41,397 bases of DNA from Fen-1077 sp050014355 (GTDB lineage Bacteria > Chloroflexota > Dehalococcoidia > Dehalococcoidales > RBG-16-60-22), in NCBI GenBank assembly GCA_050014355.1, contig JBEKDL010000024.1, positions 1 through 41,397 of the forward strand, given 5' to 3'. Under the pieces are notes generated by a model, which was not told the origin of the DNA, did not search any database, and saw only the letters and a program-made list of their open reading frames with translations. This document shows, one piece after another, positions 22,407-31,177 of this stretch (positions are counted from its first letter, which is position 1; the number at the start of each line of letters is the position of its first letter). The position numbers and the translations under genes are program-made.

Positions 22407-23147
22407 TTATACAGTCGTCTCGCAGAGCTTGACCTCTCCCCACGCGCCGATATTTTTGCCGATAATGATAACGATACCGTTCAGGCCGATGATGCCCCTG
22501 CCGAATTCAATAGCGCCGTTAACATCCCCCGGGTGGGTAACGCGATTGCCGATAGCCGTCGCCGCGGCGTCGGCCAGCGTGGCGGTGGCGGCCACCGTGA
22601 CCACGGCATCCGCCTGGCCAAAGCTCAAGGAATGCCCCACCGTCCCCGATGAAGTGCAAACCCCCAGCGGCGTATCCCGCGGGTCTATTTCCAGTCCGAT
22701 TTTTCCCGTCAGCGGTGAATCTCCGGCGTAAATGCCGACCGTCCTTTTCCGGGAAATTTTAAGAAAGATGTCGCCGCCATTTTCCACGATTATCTCCGGC
22801 GAAAACTCCAGCAGTTCCCGCCCCACGTATTCGGCAATAGCGCCGGCTACGGAAGCCATCGGCCCCACGCCGACCTGACTGCTGGCTTTTACCATGTCTT
22901 TCACGATGTTCGGCGCTTTGGGAGGGACGGGGAGGGGCTTAAGAGAGGTGAGGAACTCCGGGTTTTTCTCGATGTAGCGCTCCAACTGGCCGCGGTATTT
23001 TGCTACCAGTCGCAGCGTTTTTCGCTGGAGATTGGCGGCGGCGCGAACGTATAAATCGGTCTCATTGACAGTGGCCGTAAAAGATACCAGGTCTTTACCT
23101 TCAACCCAGTGGCGGTAAGTCCTCGGCTGGTAAGCGTCTATTTTCAT
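22407..23147 (-). CDS. UPF0280 (ApbE-like fold) protein
   Basis: A 246-residue member of UPF0280 (COG2122). QVGVGPMASVAGAIAEYVGRELL, IVENGGDIFLK, GVCTSSGTVGHSLSFGQADAVVTVA and ADAAATAIGNRV are diagnostic and resemble the ApbE flavin-transferase fold. In Methanosarcina a member of this family is needed for efficient sulfide assimilation, together with NIL-ferredoxin and DUF39 proteins that make homocysteine from aspartate semialdehyde. Here it lies 41 bases downstream of a NIL-ferredoxin gene, supporting the same role. The DUF39 partner is not in the window. Confidence 0.9.
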   Translation of the reverse strand: MKIDAYQPRTYRHWVEGKDLVSFTATVNETDLYVRAAANLQRKTLRLVAKYRGQLERYIEKNPEFLTSLKPLPVPPKAPNIVKDMVKASSQVGVGPMASVAGAIAEYVGRELLEFSPEIIVENGGDIFLKISRKRTVGIYAGDSPLTGKIGLEIDPRDTPLGVCTSSGTVGHSLSFGQADAVVTVAATATLADAAATAIGNRVTHPGDVNGAIEFGRGIIGLNGIVIIIGKNIGAWGEVKLCETTV

Positions 23148-23188
23148 AGAATATCAGTGGGAACTGTAAAAAAACGCTGCAAAGGTGC

Positions 23189-23599
23189 CTAAAAATGCAC
23201 TTCCATCGCCCGGGGCGGGCAGGCGGGAATACAGGCCCCGCAGGCGATGCATTTTTCGTTATCGAACAGTACCACCCGGGTCTTAAGGTCTATCGTGAAA
23301 GCGCCGGTAGGGCAGATAGTAATACAGGCGCCGCAACTGGTGCATTTTTCCTCGTTGCGCATCACATCCTGGCTTAAAGACTGTATTTTCACCCCGGCTT
23401 TAATCAGGAAATCGATGCCTTTATCGTACTCGAGCTGGTTTCCCTTGAGCTCCAGCACCATCAGGCCTTCCTGCTCGGGTGTCACGGAAGCCTTGAGGAT
23501 ATTGAATTCCAGGTCATAGTCCTTGACCAGACGGTAGATAATCGGCCTGTCTACCAGACGCTTGGGAAAACGAAGCACGACTTTTTTAGAAACTGCCAT
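23189..23599 (-). CDS. NIL-domain dicluster ferredoxin
   Basis: A 136-residue protein. Residues 1 to about 75 are a NIL (ligand-binding, ferredoxin-like) domain (VVLRFPKRLVDRPIIYRLVKDYDLEFNI is typical, positions 7-34). Two [4Fe-4S] motifs follow: CTSCGACITICP and CIACGACIPACPP. Relatives take part in reductive sulfur transfer, forming homocysteine or related thiols in methanogens and anaerobic bacteria. It pairs with the UPF0280 gene downstream. Both would act in the cytosol on a persulfide intermediate; this is inference from the family. Confidence 0.92.
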   Translation of the reverse strand: MAVSKKVVLRFPKRLVDRPIIYRLVKDYDLEFNILKASVTPEQEGLMVLELKGNQLEYDKGIDFLIKAGVKIQSLSQDVMRNEEKCTSCGACITICPTGAFTIDLKTRVVLFDNEKCIACGACIPACPPRAMEVHF

Positions 23600-23639
23600 T
23601 TTATTGCCTCATAATATCAAATCAACGGGCTTACATAAC

Positions 23640-23669
23640 ATTTTAGCAGAGCTATCACCAGCAATACAA
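23640..23669 (-). promoter_or_regulatory. Promoter of NIL-ferredoxin/UPF0280
   Basis: TTGTAT (23669-23664), 18-base spacer and TAAAAT (23645-23640) on the minus strand, about 40 bases before the ferredoxin ATG. Confidence 0.5.
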
Positions 23670-23677
23670 CTCCAAGG

Positions 23678-23706
23678 TTGAAGCTCCTAGCTATATAAGC
23701 TATAAT
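23678..23706 (+). promoter_or_regulatory. Promoter of aspS-tig-clpP
   Basis: TTGAAG (23678-23683), 17-base spacer and TATAAT (23701-23706), ending 32 bases before the TTG start of aspS. It lies back to back with the ferredoxin promoter. Confidence 0.75.
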
Positions 23707-23738
23707 CAAAAGTGAACCCCGTCTAAAGGAGACCTTAT

Positions 23739-25532
23739 TTGCTCAAGACCCATAGCTGTGGCGAACTCCGGAAGGAAAATGTCGGGTCTGATGTGACGCT
23801 GGCCGGCTGGGTAAACCGCCGCCGCGACCACGGCGGACTTATTTTCATCGACCTGCGGGATAGGGAAGGCATCGTCCAGATAGTCTTCAATCCGGCGATT
23901 GCGCCCGCGACGATGCCAAAGGCCGGGGAGCTGCGGAGCGAATACGTGGTTCAGGTAAAGGGTAAAGTGACCGGGCGCCCGGCCGGCACCGAAAACGCCA
24001 AAATACCCACCGGCGGTATCGAGGTCATTGCCAGTGAGATTGAGATTTTAAATACGTCTAAAACACCGCCTTTTTACATCAATGAAGAGATTGAAATCGA
24101 TGAAAGCCTGCGCCTGAAATACCGCTACCTGGACCTGCGGCGTACACGTATGAAAGAGAACCTGCTTTTACGCCACCGCGTCGTCAAATTCATGCACGAT
24201 TTTCTGGACGCCCGTGGCTTTACCGAGGTGGAAACGCCTATCTTTATAAAAAGTACGCCGGAAGGCGCGCGTGACTATCTCGTACCCAGCCGTATCCATC
24301 CGGGCGAGTTTTACGGCCTGCCGCAGTCGCCGCAGCAGCTCAAGCAGCTCCTAATGGTGGGCGGCCTGGAGAAATACTACCAAATGGCCCGTTGCTTTCG
24401 CGACGAAGACCTGCGCGCCGACCGCCAGCCGGAGCATACCCAGCTGGATGTTGAGATGAGCTTTGTAACGCAGGAAGACGTGCTACGGCTGATTGAAGAG
24501 CTTTACACGTCCCTAGTACACATCCTGAAGCCGGAATGTAAAATAATAAAACCTTTCCCGCGGCTGACTTATGCCGACACCATGGCGCGCTATGCCTCGG
24601 ACAAGCCCGATATACGCTACGGACTGGAAATAGCCGATATTACCGATATCGCCGCGCGGACGAATTTCAGCGTGTTCAAGACTGCCATCGCTAACGGCGG
24701 CATAGTCAGAGTCATCGCGGCGCCCGGCTGCGGCGGGTACACCAAGAAACAGTTCGACGAGTTGAACCAGCTGGCAGTGAGCGCTGGCGCTAAAGGGTTG
24801 CTTACTATCGCGCTGGGGACACCCGGCGGCGGACTTAAAGATCTGGCCCTCGATATGGTGAAGTCCGTGGCAGCCAGGTTCCTGACACTGGAGCAGGTCA
24901 AAGAAATCGCTGTGCGTTGTAAAGCGACGAAGGGCGATTTGCTCATGATAGTAGCTGGTGTGCCGGACAAAATATATCCAGCGCTGGATGCGCTGCGGCG
25001 GGAGATAGCCTGCCGCCTCAAGCTGGCCGACCCAAAGGAATTAGCCTTCGTCTTCATCATCGATTTTCCGCTGATTATCCGTAATCAAGATACCGGGCGG
25101 TGGGAAGCGGTCAATAACCCCTTCACCCATCCGCGCGATGAGGACATTCCGCTGCTGGACAGCGCCCCGGACCGGGTGCACGGCAAGAATTACGACCTCG
25201 CCTGCAACGGTCTCGAGCTGGCCAGCGGCAGCATCCGGATTCACCGGGCCGAGCTCCAGAGAAAAATACTCAAGATACTGGGCTATACGGATGATAAAAT
25301 CGAAAAGCTCTTCGGGCACATGCTGGAGGCCTTCGATTACGGCGCTCCGCCCCACGGCGGTTTCGGCGCCGGTATCGACCGCACCATGATGGTCCTGACC
25401 GGGGAGGAAAATATCCGGGACGTACTGGCTTTCCCCAAGAACCAGAGCGCCACGGACCTGACCTTCGGCGCGCCTTCGCCGGTCTCCGAAGAGCAGCTTA
25501 AGGAATTGCATATCAGTCTGCGAGAAGAGTAG
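23739..25532 (+). CDS. aspS: Aspartyl-tRNA synthetase, bacterial type
   Basis: A 597-residue class II synthetase. The N-terminal OB fold (GWVNRRRDHGGLIFIDLRDR) binds the anticodon. Motif 2 lies in RCFRDEDLRADRQPEHTQLD, the GAD insertion occupies the middle (about 300-410), and motif 3 is GFGAGIDRTMMVL, followed by NIRDVLAFPK. Length and the GAD insertion mark the bacterial form. Whether it charges tRNA-Asn as well cannot be told by eye. The start is TTG with AAAGGAG eight bases upstream. It is the first gene of aspS-tig-clpP, with 11 bases between aspS and tig. Confidence 0.97.
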   Translation: MLKTHSCGELRKENVGSDVTLAGWVNRRRDHGGLIFIDLRDREGIVQIVFNPAIAPATMPKAGELRSEYVVQVKGKVTGRPAGTENAKIPTGGIEVIASEIEILNTSKTPPFYINEEIEIDESLRLKYRYLDLRRTRMKENLLLRHRVVKFMHDFLDARGFTEVETPIFIKSTPEGARDYLVPSRIHPGEFYGLPQSPQQLKQLLMVGGLEKYYQMARCFRDEDLRADRQPEHTQLDVEMSFVTQEDVLRLIEELYTSLVHILKPECKIIKPFPRLTYADTMARYASDKPDIRYGLEIADITDIAARTNFSVFKTAIANGGIVRVIAAPGCGGYTKKQFDELNQLAVSAGAKGLLTIALGTPGGGLKDLALDMVKSVAARFLTLEQVKEIAVRCKATKGDLLMIVAGVPDKIYPALDALRREIACRLKLADPKELAFVFIIDFPLIIRNQDTGRWEAVNNPFTHPRDEDIPLLDSAPDRVHGKNYDLACNGLELASGSIRIHRAELQRKILKILGYTDDKIEKLFGHMLEAFDYGAPPHGGFGAGIDRTMMVLTGEENIRDVLAFPKNQSATDLTFGAPSPVSEEQLKELHISLREE

Positions 25533-25543
25533 CGGGAGGGAAT

Positions 25544-26863
25544 TTGAAAGTCACGAAAGATAAGGTTGAGAACAGTCAGGCTTTCATCACCATCGAGATG
25601 GAGCCTGCCGAAATGGAGCACGGCATGGATGACGGGTACCGTCGCCTGGTCACGAAAGCGAATATACCCGGGTTCCGTAAGGGTAAAGCGCCGCGCGTCG
25701 TCGTCGAGCGGTACCTGGGGAAGGCCCGGCTCCTCGAAGAAGCAATCGACCACCTGATACCCGAAGCCTATCAAAACGCCTGCAAAGAGCAGTCCATCGA
25801 GCCTTATGCGCAGCCCAGTATGGAGATAACCCAGGCCGACCCGCTGATATTCAAAGCGGTGGTGCCCCTGGCGCCAACGGTGGAGTTGGGGGACTACAAG
25901 AGCATCCGGTTGACCCCGGAACAGGTTAACACAAAGGAAGCAGACATCGACGCCGTCATCGAGCAACTGCGCCACCAGCACGCCACCTGGGAGCCGGTAG
26001 AAAGACCGCTAGCGCTGAATGACCTGGCGGTCATCGATATCAGCGGCACCGTAGAAGACAAGCCTTACGTTAAAAAGGCCGCGGCGCAGTACCAGGTTGT
26101 CTCTGAAAACATCTCGCCGGCGCCCGGTTTCGCCGCGCAACTCGTCAGCCTGAAAAAGGAGGAGGAAAAGGAGTTTACGCTCCCTTTCCCCGCGGACTAC
26201 CCCAATAAAGAAGTAGCCGGGAAGGAAGCCCATTTCAAGGTCAAGCTGCACGAGATAAAAGAAGAAAAGCTACCGGAGCTCAACGATGATTTCCCCCGCC
26301 AGATATCCGCCGAGCTCAAGACGGTCGCCGCCTTACGGGAAGAGGCGGCGAAAAACCTGAAACAGCGCGCCGAGGAACGCGCCAGGATGGACTTCGAGGA
26401 GAAGGTTATCAATGCCGCCATCGAGAAAGCAAACATCTGCTACCCGCCCGTGCTGGTGGACCTGGAAATCGACCGTATCGTTAAAGAGCAGTCCAGACAG
26501 CTCCAGATGACCGGCAAGGGCATGGACGAATATTTAAAAAGCATTAACAAGACACCCGAGCAGCTTCAGGAAGACCTGCGCCCCGCGGCCACCAAGAACG
26601 TAACGGCTTCCCTGCTGCTGGGCAAGGTCTCGGAAGTTGAGAAAATCGAAGTATCTGAAACGGATATCGACCAGCGACTCGACAACATGGTGCTGGGCGT
26701 CGACGAGGAAAAGAAAGCAGACATGCGCAAGCTGTTCGATAATCCCCAGACCCGCGCATCAATAAAGCAATCGCTCATGGCGCGCAAGACCATCGAGCGC
26801 CTGGCGGACATAGCAAAAAATACCGGAGAGCCCAATAAAGAGGCCAAGGAGGAGCAAAAATGA
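25544..26863 (+). CDS. tig: Trigger factor (ribosome-associated chaperone)
   Basis: A 439-residue protein. The N-terminal ribosome-binding domain carries the signature NIPGFRKGKAPR (about 44-55). The FKBP-like prolyl isomerase domain follows (LNDLAVIDISGTV to FKVKLHEIKEEKLPELND, about 160-250), then a helical chaperone domain to the end. It binds nascent chains at the exit tunnel. The start is TTG behind GGGAGGG. The last four bases (ATGA) are shared with clpP, giving translational coupling. The C-terminus is highly charged. Confidence 0.96.
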   Translation: MKVTKDKVENSQAFITIEMEPAEMEHGMDDGYRRLVTKANIPGFRKGKAPRVVVERYLGKARLLEEAIDHLIPEAYQNACKEQSIEPYAQPSMEITQADPLIFKAVVPLAPTVELGDYKSIRLTPEQVNTKEADIDAVIEQLRHQHATWEPVERPLALNDLAVIDISGTVEDKPYVKKAAAQYQVVSENISPAPGFAAQLVSLKKEEEKEFTLPFPADYPNKEVAGKEAHFKVKLHEIKEEKLPELNDDFPRQISAELKTVAALREEAAKNLKQRAEERARMDFEEKVINAAIEKANICYPPVLVDLEIDRIVKEQSRQLQMTGKGMDEYLKSINKTPEQLQEDLRPAATKNVTASLLLGKVSEVEKIEVSETDIDQRLDNMVLGVDEEKKADMRKLFDNPQTRASIKQSLMARKTIERLADIAKNTGEPNKEAKEEQK

Positions 26864-27516
26864 ATAATCAACCGTTAAGCAATCCGATACACTATCTGCC
26901 ATCGAACATAATCCCCGGCGTGGTGGAAAGCGGGCCGCGGGGCGAAAGGATGTGGGACATCTATTCCCTGCTGTTAAAGGAACGCATTATCATGCTGTTC
27001 ACCCCCATCTCCGACCCTATCGCCAACACCCTTATCGCCCAGCTTTTGTACCTGGAGAGGGAAGACCCCGACCGGGACATCAACATGTACATCCAGAGCC
27101 CGGGGGGCGTTATCAGCTCCGGGCTGGCTATTTACGATACCATGCAGCTCATCCGCCCGCAGGTCTCCACTATCTGCGTGGGGATGGCGGCCAGCATGGC
27201 CACGGTGCTCCTGTGCGCCGGAGCCAAGGGCAAACGCTACGCGCTGCCCCATGCCACCATCCACATGCACCAGGCCATCGGCGGGGCGCAGGGACAGGCT
27301 TCGGACATCGTTATTGCCGCCCGCGAAATTATGCGCCAGCAGGACATCATTAAAGATATCCTGACGAAACATACCGGACAGGCATTAGATAAGATTACCC
27401 ACGACACCGACCGCGATTTCTATCTTAACCCGGAGCAAGCGGTAGAATACGGCCTTATTGACGAGGTGTTGAGTAAGGTGCCGGAGTCCAAAGAGGAAAA
27501 AGGCAAGAAAAAATAG
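26860..27516 (+). CDS. clpP: ATP-dependent Clp protease proteolytic subunit
   Basis: A 218-residue serine protease. The catalytic triad is Ser112 (GMAASMA), His137 (HMHQ) and Asp186 (TDRD), with spacing identical to E. coli ClpP. A short N-terminal extension precedes the mature-type body, as in many ClpP proteins. The C-terminal tail is Lys/Glu-rich. It forms the barrel that degrades proteins fed by ClpX or ClpC. The usual tig-clpP-clpX order is broken: no clpX follows, only a REP-like repeat and convergent genes. Confidence 0.97.
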   Translation: MNNQPLSNPIHYLPSNIIPGVVESGPRGERMWDIYSLLLKERIIMLFTPISDPIANTLIAQLLYLEREDPDRDINMYIQSPGGVISSGLAIYDTMQLIRPQVSTICVGMAASMATVLLCAGAKGKRYALPHATIHMHQAIGGAQGQASDIVIAAREIMRQQDIIKDILTKHTGQALDKITHDTDRDFYLNPEQAVEYGLIDEVLSKVPESKEEKGKKK

Positions 27517-27531
27517 AAGTAACGCTTTTCT

Positions 27532-27629
27532 GTCATTGCGAGCGAAGCGAAGCAATCCCTATGATATTCGTAAACTGTTGATGGAGATTGCCGCGTCGTC
27601 CCGATTTCATCGGGACTCCTCGCAATGAC
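27532..27629. repeat. REP-like intergenic inverted repeat, copy 2
   Basis: A 98-bp element with arms GTCATTGCGAG (27532-27542) and CTCGCAATGAC (27619-27629). Inner blocks GAAGCAATCCC and GAGATTGCCGCGTCG are shared with the copy at 4224-4324. The right arm contains an extra hairpin (TCCCGAT..ATCGGGA). It fills the gap between the convergent clpP and formyltransferase genes and might also act as a bidirectional terminator. Confidence 0.75.
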
Positions 27630-27636
27630 AGATTCT

Positions 27637-28478
27637 TTATTCCGTTAGTTTGTCCTTGACCTTCTCGTCTATCTCCGAGGTGAGGTTATAGCCCGGGATA
27701 ATATGGCCGGCAGTGTCAACGACCTGCCGGTCTTTCGTTATCCTGATTTTGCCCTCGGCGAAGACTTTAAGAGTAGCAATTGTCAGAGGCAGCTCTCTTA
27801 CAGCACCGTGCTCCCGGATGGTCTTGAACAGGAGATTTTCTACTCCCGGCCCTTTTTTAATATCTTCGACGGATTTGCCCTTTATCTCGTCCCGGTATTT
27901 ATCGAAGACTTGACCACGTATCGTAAAGAGACAATAGGTAGCCGTCGGCCCCATGTCCAGTTCCGGGATGGCGACATGCATTTTGATGCCCTGTGTGTTT
28001 GCCCCCGTTTCGATAAGCTTCCATATCACCTGCTGCCAGGTGCCGGCCGGCCCGCCCGGAGCGGCCGGGTGCAGGTTGATGATATCGTACCTGTTGCACA
28101 TGACCGGCGTGGTGACGAGCATAAAGCCGGCCAGGATACACAGGTCGGGGCGGAAAACTTCTTCAGCCGCTTGATGACCTCGTTATCGTAATCGATACGC
28201 CACTGCGGCAGGGGCTGTGACAGGTCAGGGTTAGGCATACTCCGCATAGCGCGGTATTTTTGATATGAAAAACTTACCAGGGGTAGCCCATAACCCTGCA
28301 CCATATCCAGGTACCGGTCGGTGGGTTCCGTCTCGCCGCGCTCGCGAGTGCAATAAACAAACTCAATTTCGGCGTCCAGCTCCCCTGATACAATGGCCTC
28401 CCGGGTCGTTTTCAGGAGCGCCTTGGAACCCGGGCCCCGGCCCGTGGAAAACCAGCCGATTTTATAGCGTTTGGCCAT
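27637..28478 (-). pseudogene. PurN-like formyltransferase, interrupted by a frameshift
   Basis: The N-terminal part (from ATG 28478, MAKRYKIGWFSTGRG, AGGGTG upstream) and the C-terminal part (NLHPAAPGGPAGTWQQVIWKL and on to 27637) are both typical of formyltetrahydrofolate-dependent transferases like GAR transformylase. They lie in different frames. The first frame reads RLKKF and then goes off into unrelated residues. The other frame continues FRPDLCILAGFMLVTT and matches the family. The junction is near 28151-28163 and needs one base missing or two extra. The Asn-x-His site (N-L-H) is in the second part. The gene is either inactivated or the sequence has an error. If real, purine synthesis would rely on another PurN or PurT. 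It ends the dprA-topA operon. Confidence 0.8.
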
Positions 28479-28480
28479 GT

Positions 28481-29158
28481 TCACCCTATCACACGCATCC
28501 TGCTTTTCAGCCTGGCCCAGACACTGAAGCAATGCACGAAGATACCCGACCTTTTCCCGTAAATCCTGCCGCTGGCGACAGATTTTAGAAAGTCTTGTGG
28601 CGTGTCAAAATCCGGCATTTCGATATAGGCGTTGCCAATTTCCAGAATGGTATGCGCGTCACTGCCGGCGCCGCCCGGAATATGATGTTCCGCCGCGAAG
28701 GCTTTCGCCTTGTCGGTATTGGCGGGAAAAGGGCTACGCGAGTTGAGCACCTCCATGAGGTCGATATCCCCGGCGATTTCATTGATAATCTCGTCTTTCA
28801 GGGCGGAGCCGCGTATCGTCTCAAAAGGGTGGGGGATATTGACCAGGCCGCCCTGCGCCCGGATGCGCTTTACCGCTTCGCGCGGTGAAATTCCGCCTTG
28901 AATAGTCTCTTTGAGGAACATCCCCATGATTTCGCCGTGGGTGGTCAGGATTTCCTCCGCCACGATGACTTTAAAAGGGGCGATTTTCTGCATTTCCAGA
29001 GCCCCTTCCGCGGTGCCGTGGTCAGCGATGGCGATGCAGTTGACGCCCAACTCCTGGCAGCGCGTGATGATTTTGTCCAGGGGTGTCTGGCAGTCCATGG
29101 AGTACCGGGTATGGATGTGAAGGTCGGCTTTCAGCAAGGCAACATCCCCTCTTTCCAT
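28481..29158 (-). CDS. PHP-domain metal-dependent phosphoesterase
   Basis: A 225-residue PHP protein. The metal-binding motifs are in order: DLHIHTRYSMD (HxH), IAIADHGT (Asp-His), a conserved VAEEI..THGE (Glu, His), NIPHP (His) and GSDAHT (Asp-His). The family hydrolyses phosphate esters, including 3'-phosphorylated nucleotides and short oligonucleotides; the substrate here is unknown. The ATG overlaps the stop of the peptidase gene by one base (TAATG), so translation is coupled. The chain continues only a short way past the last motif. Confidence 0.88.
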   Translation of the reverse strand: MERGDVALLKADLHIHTRYSMDCQTPLDKIITRCQELGVNCIAIADHGTAEGALEMQKIAPFKVIVAEEILTTHGEIMGMFLKETIQGGISPREAVKRIRAQGGLVNIPHPFETIRGSALKDEIINEIAGDIDLMEVLNSRSPFPANTDKAKAFAAEHHIPGGAGSDAHTILEIGNAYIEMPDFDTPQDFLKSVASGRIYGKRSGIFVHCFSVWARLKSRMRVIG

Positions 29159-30231
29159 TAATACTTAATTTTGCTCGCCCGGGTGATAAGTCTTACTTTT
29201 CCATTTTTTAAAACGACCGTGTCTTCAATCCTCACGCCGCCCCACCCCGATAAATAAATCCCGGGCTCGATGGTAAAAACCATGTCCTCGGAAAGTATAT
29301 CTTTAGAGCCGGGGCCGAGGCGGGGAGACTCGTGCTCGGCAAGGCCGACGCCGTGCCCCAGCGAGTGCCCGAAGGCCTCGCCATAGCCGGCTTTCCGGAT
29401 AACTTCCCGGGCGATGTTGTCAGCCTCCAGGCCAGCCATACCAGCGCGGATTTCAGCGCTGGCCGCCATCTGCGCTTCGAGAACAATATGGTACACCTTT
29501 TTAAATTGAGCGTCCGACCGCCCGGGGCAGACGGTGCGGGACAGGTCGGTGGCATACCCGCCCACTTTCGCTCCCATATCTATCACGACAGGCTCACCGT
29601 CCCTGACAGCGCGGTTGGATGGCCTGTGGTGAGGCAAGGCAGCGTTCGGACCGGAAGCGGTGATAATCTCGAAAGGCAGCGCCTGGCTGCCGTTTTCCCG
29701 CATGTTCTTCTCTAACTCCCAGGCGATTTGTTTCTCGGTCAGGCCGGCTTTGACGCTGGCGGCAACGACATTAAAAGCGGCATCCGTAATGGCGGAGGCC
29801 TGTTCGATAAGGCCGATTTCCCCGGGTTCTTTGACAGCACGGAGGGACTCCACCACGTTAGTAACAGTCACCAGCTTCGCGGTAACGCCTTTCTTTTTGA
29901 GCGCATCCTGCAGCTGGCGGTGGAAGCTGACCGTAATTTCGGCGCTTTCAAACCCCAACCTTTTAACGCGTGAATCTGCCACCAATCCCGGAAACCAGTC
30001 GGCCAGGTTGCCACCGATACGCAATATTTCAAATTCCGGGGCTTCCCGGGCAGCCTGCTCAGTGTAGCGGAAGTCCGTGGCCAGCACCGCTTTATCAGGC
30101 GTGATAAACAGGTAACCCGCGGTGCCGTTAAAGCCGGAGAGGTAGCGCCGGTTCTCCGCCTGCGTGATGAAAATGGAATCGATTTTATTTTTAGCGAAGA
30201 GGCGGCGCAGCTTTGATACCCGCTTATTCAC
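29158..30231 (-). CDS. M24-family Xaa-Pro aminopeptidase/dipeptidase
   Basis: A 357-residue metallopeptidase. The N-terminal creatinase-like domain (about 1-125) is followed by a pita-bread catalytic domain. Metal ligands are visible in VIDMGAKVGGYATDLSRT (two Asp), GHSLGHGVGLAEHE (His), FTIEPGIY (Glu) and RIEDTVV (Glu). It releases N-terminal residues before proline or splits Xaa-Pro dipeptides. I chose GTG 30231 (AAGGCGG six bases upstream), which gives the standard length. In-frame codons further upstream are inside the recombinase gene and read as unrelated sequence. It overlaps the recombinase stop by eight bases. Confidence 0.93.
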   Translation of the reverse strand: MNKRVSKLRRLFAKNKIDSIFITQAENRRYLSGFNGTAGYLFITPDKAVLATDFRYTEQAAREAPEFEILRIGGNLADWFPGLVADSRVKRLGFESAEITVSFHRQLQDALKKKGVTAKLVTVTNVVESLRAVKEPGEIGLIEQASAITDAAFNVVAASVKAGLTEKQIAWELEKNMRENGSQALPFEIITASGPNAALPHHRPSNRAVRDGEPVVIDMGAKVGGYATDLSRTVCPGRSDAQFKKVYHIVLEAQMAASAEIRAGMAGLEADNIAREVIRKAGYGEAFGHSLGHGVGLAEHESPRLGPGSKDILSEDMVFTIEPGIYLSGWGGVRIEDTVVLKNGKVRLITRASKIKY

Positions 30232-31135
30232 GCTGGCCGCCTTCTGCCTGCGCCATGGGGTGGGCAGCGAGGTAGATACGGCGCGCCTGGCTCCGCGTGA
30301 CGTGGGTGTAAATCTGCGTGGAAGAGAGGTCGGCGTGGCCGAGCAGCTCCTGCACCACTTTAAGGTCGGCTCCGCCATCCAGTAAATGGGTGGCAAAAGT
30401 GTGGCGCAGGATATGCGGGTGTATTTTTTTATTGATACTACGTGAATATTTGGTCAGGATTTTCTGAACCCGGCGCGCCAGGATACGCTCGCCGTAGCGG
30501 TTGACGAACAGCGCGTTACTTTTTTTACCGCCGAGAAGCTCGCGGCGCCCCTGATTGATGTAGTCGTTCAGCGCTCGGGCGGCCGGCGTGCCGATCAGCA
30601 CGACCCTCTCTTTAGAGCCCTTGCCCCAGACACGGATTTCATTGGTGGCCAGGTTTATCTGGTCGAGGTTCATATTGACCAGCTCGCTGACGCGCAGGCC
30701 GGAGGCATACAGAAGCTCGAGCAGGGCGCGGTCGCGCTGGCCGTGGGGTTGAGAAAGGTCGGGGGATTCCACAAGGCGTTTGGCTTCGTCCACGGTGAGA
30801 AAAGAGGGCAGGCGGCGGTCAAGCCTGGGGGAAACGGTGGTGGCCGCCGGACTGGCCGTCACCAGCTCCTCGCGCATAAGATAGCGGTAGAATGAGCGTA
30901 TGGCCGAGAGCTTACGCGCGATGCTGGACTTGGCAAACTTTTGCTCCATGAGGTAAGCCAGGTAGGCGCGCAACGTCAGTTTGTTGACATCTTTCAAAGT
31001 TTCTATTTGTTTGCCGGCGGCGAAGGTGAAAAACTCCATGAGGTCGCGGGTATAGTTGCGGACAGTATACGGCGAGGCGTTCTTCTCCGCCACCAGGAAG
31101 GCGAGGTATTTATTGAAGACTGCCTCGTTTTGCAT
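30224..31135 (-). CDS. Tyrosine recombinase, XerC/XerD family
   Basis: A 303-residue site-specific recombinase. It has a SAM-like N-terminal DNA-binding domain (about 1-88). The catalytic domain carries Arg148 (SGLRVSEL), Lys172 (GKGSKER), His241 and Arg244 (HPHILRHTFATHLL), His267 (LGHADL) and Tyr276 (IYTHV). This is the complete set, so the protein should be active. Its size and operon position beside topA and dprA fit the housekeeping Xer protein that resolves chromosome dimers rather than a phage integrase. XerC and XerD cannot be told apart by eye. Confidence 0.93.
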   Translation of the reverse strand: MQNEAVFNKYLAFLVAEKNASPYTVRNYTRDLMEFFTFAAGKQIETLKDVNKLTLRAYLAYLMEQKFAKSSIARKLSAIRSFYRYLMREELVTASPAATTVSPRLDRRLPSFLTVDEAKRLVESPDLSQPHGQRDRALLELLYASGLRVSELVNMNLDQINLATNEIRVWGKGSKERVVLIGTPAARALNDYINQGRRELLGGKKSNALFVNRYGERILARRVQKILTKYSRSINKKIHPHILRHTFATHLLDGGADLKVVQELLGHADLSSTQIYTHVTRSQARRIYLAAHPMAQAEGGQRE

Positions 31136-31177
31136 AGATTATTTCTATTCCGCTCTCGGGGGAAAGGGTGAAATAGA

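Noticed and set aside
30232..30396. N-terminal extension of the M24 peptidase
   Set aside because: These codons lie within the recombinase gene in another frame and match no peptidase; the GTG at 30231 has a good ribosome site.
30224..31135. Tyrosine recombinase as the integrase of the tRNA-Ser element
   Set aside because: It is complete, lies inside a housekeeping operon with topA and dprA about 4 kb away, and fits Xer proteins better than phage integrases.
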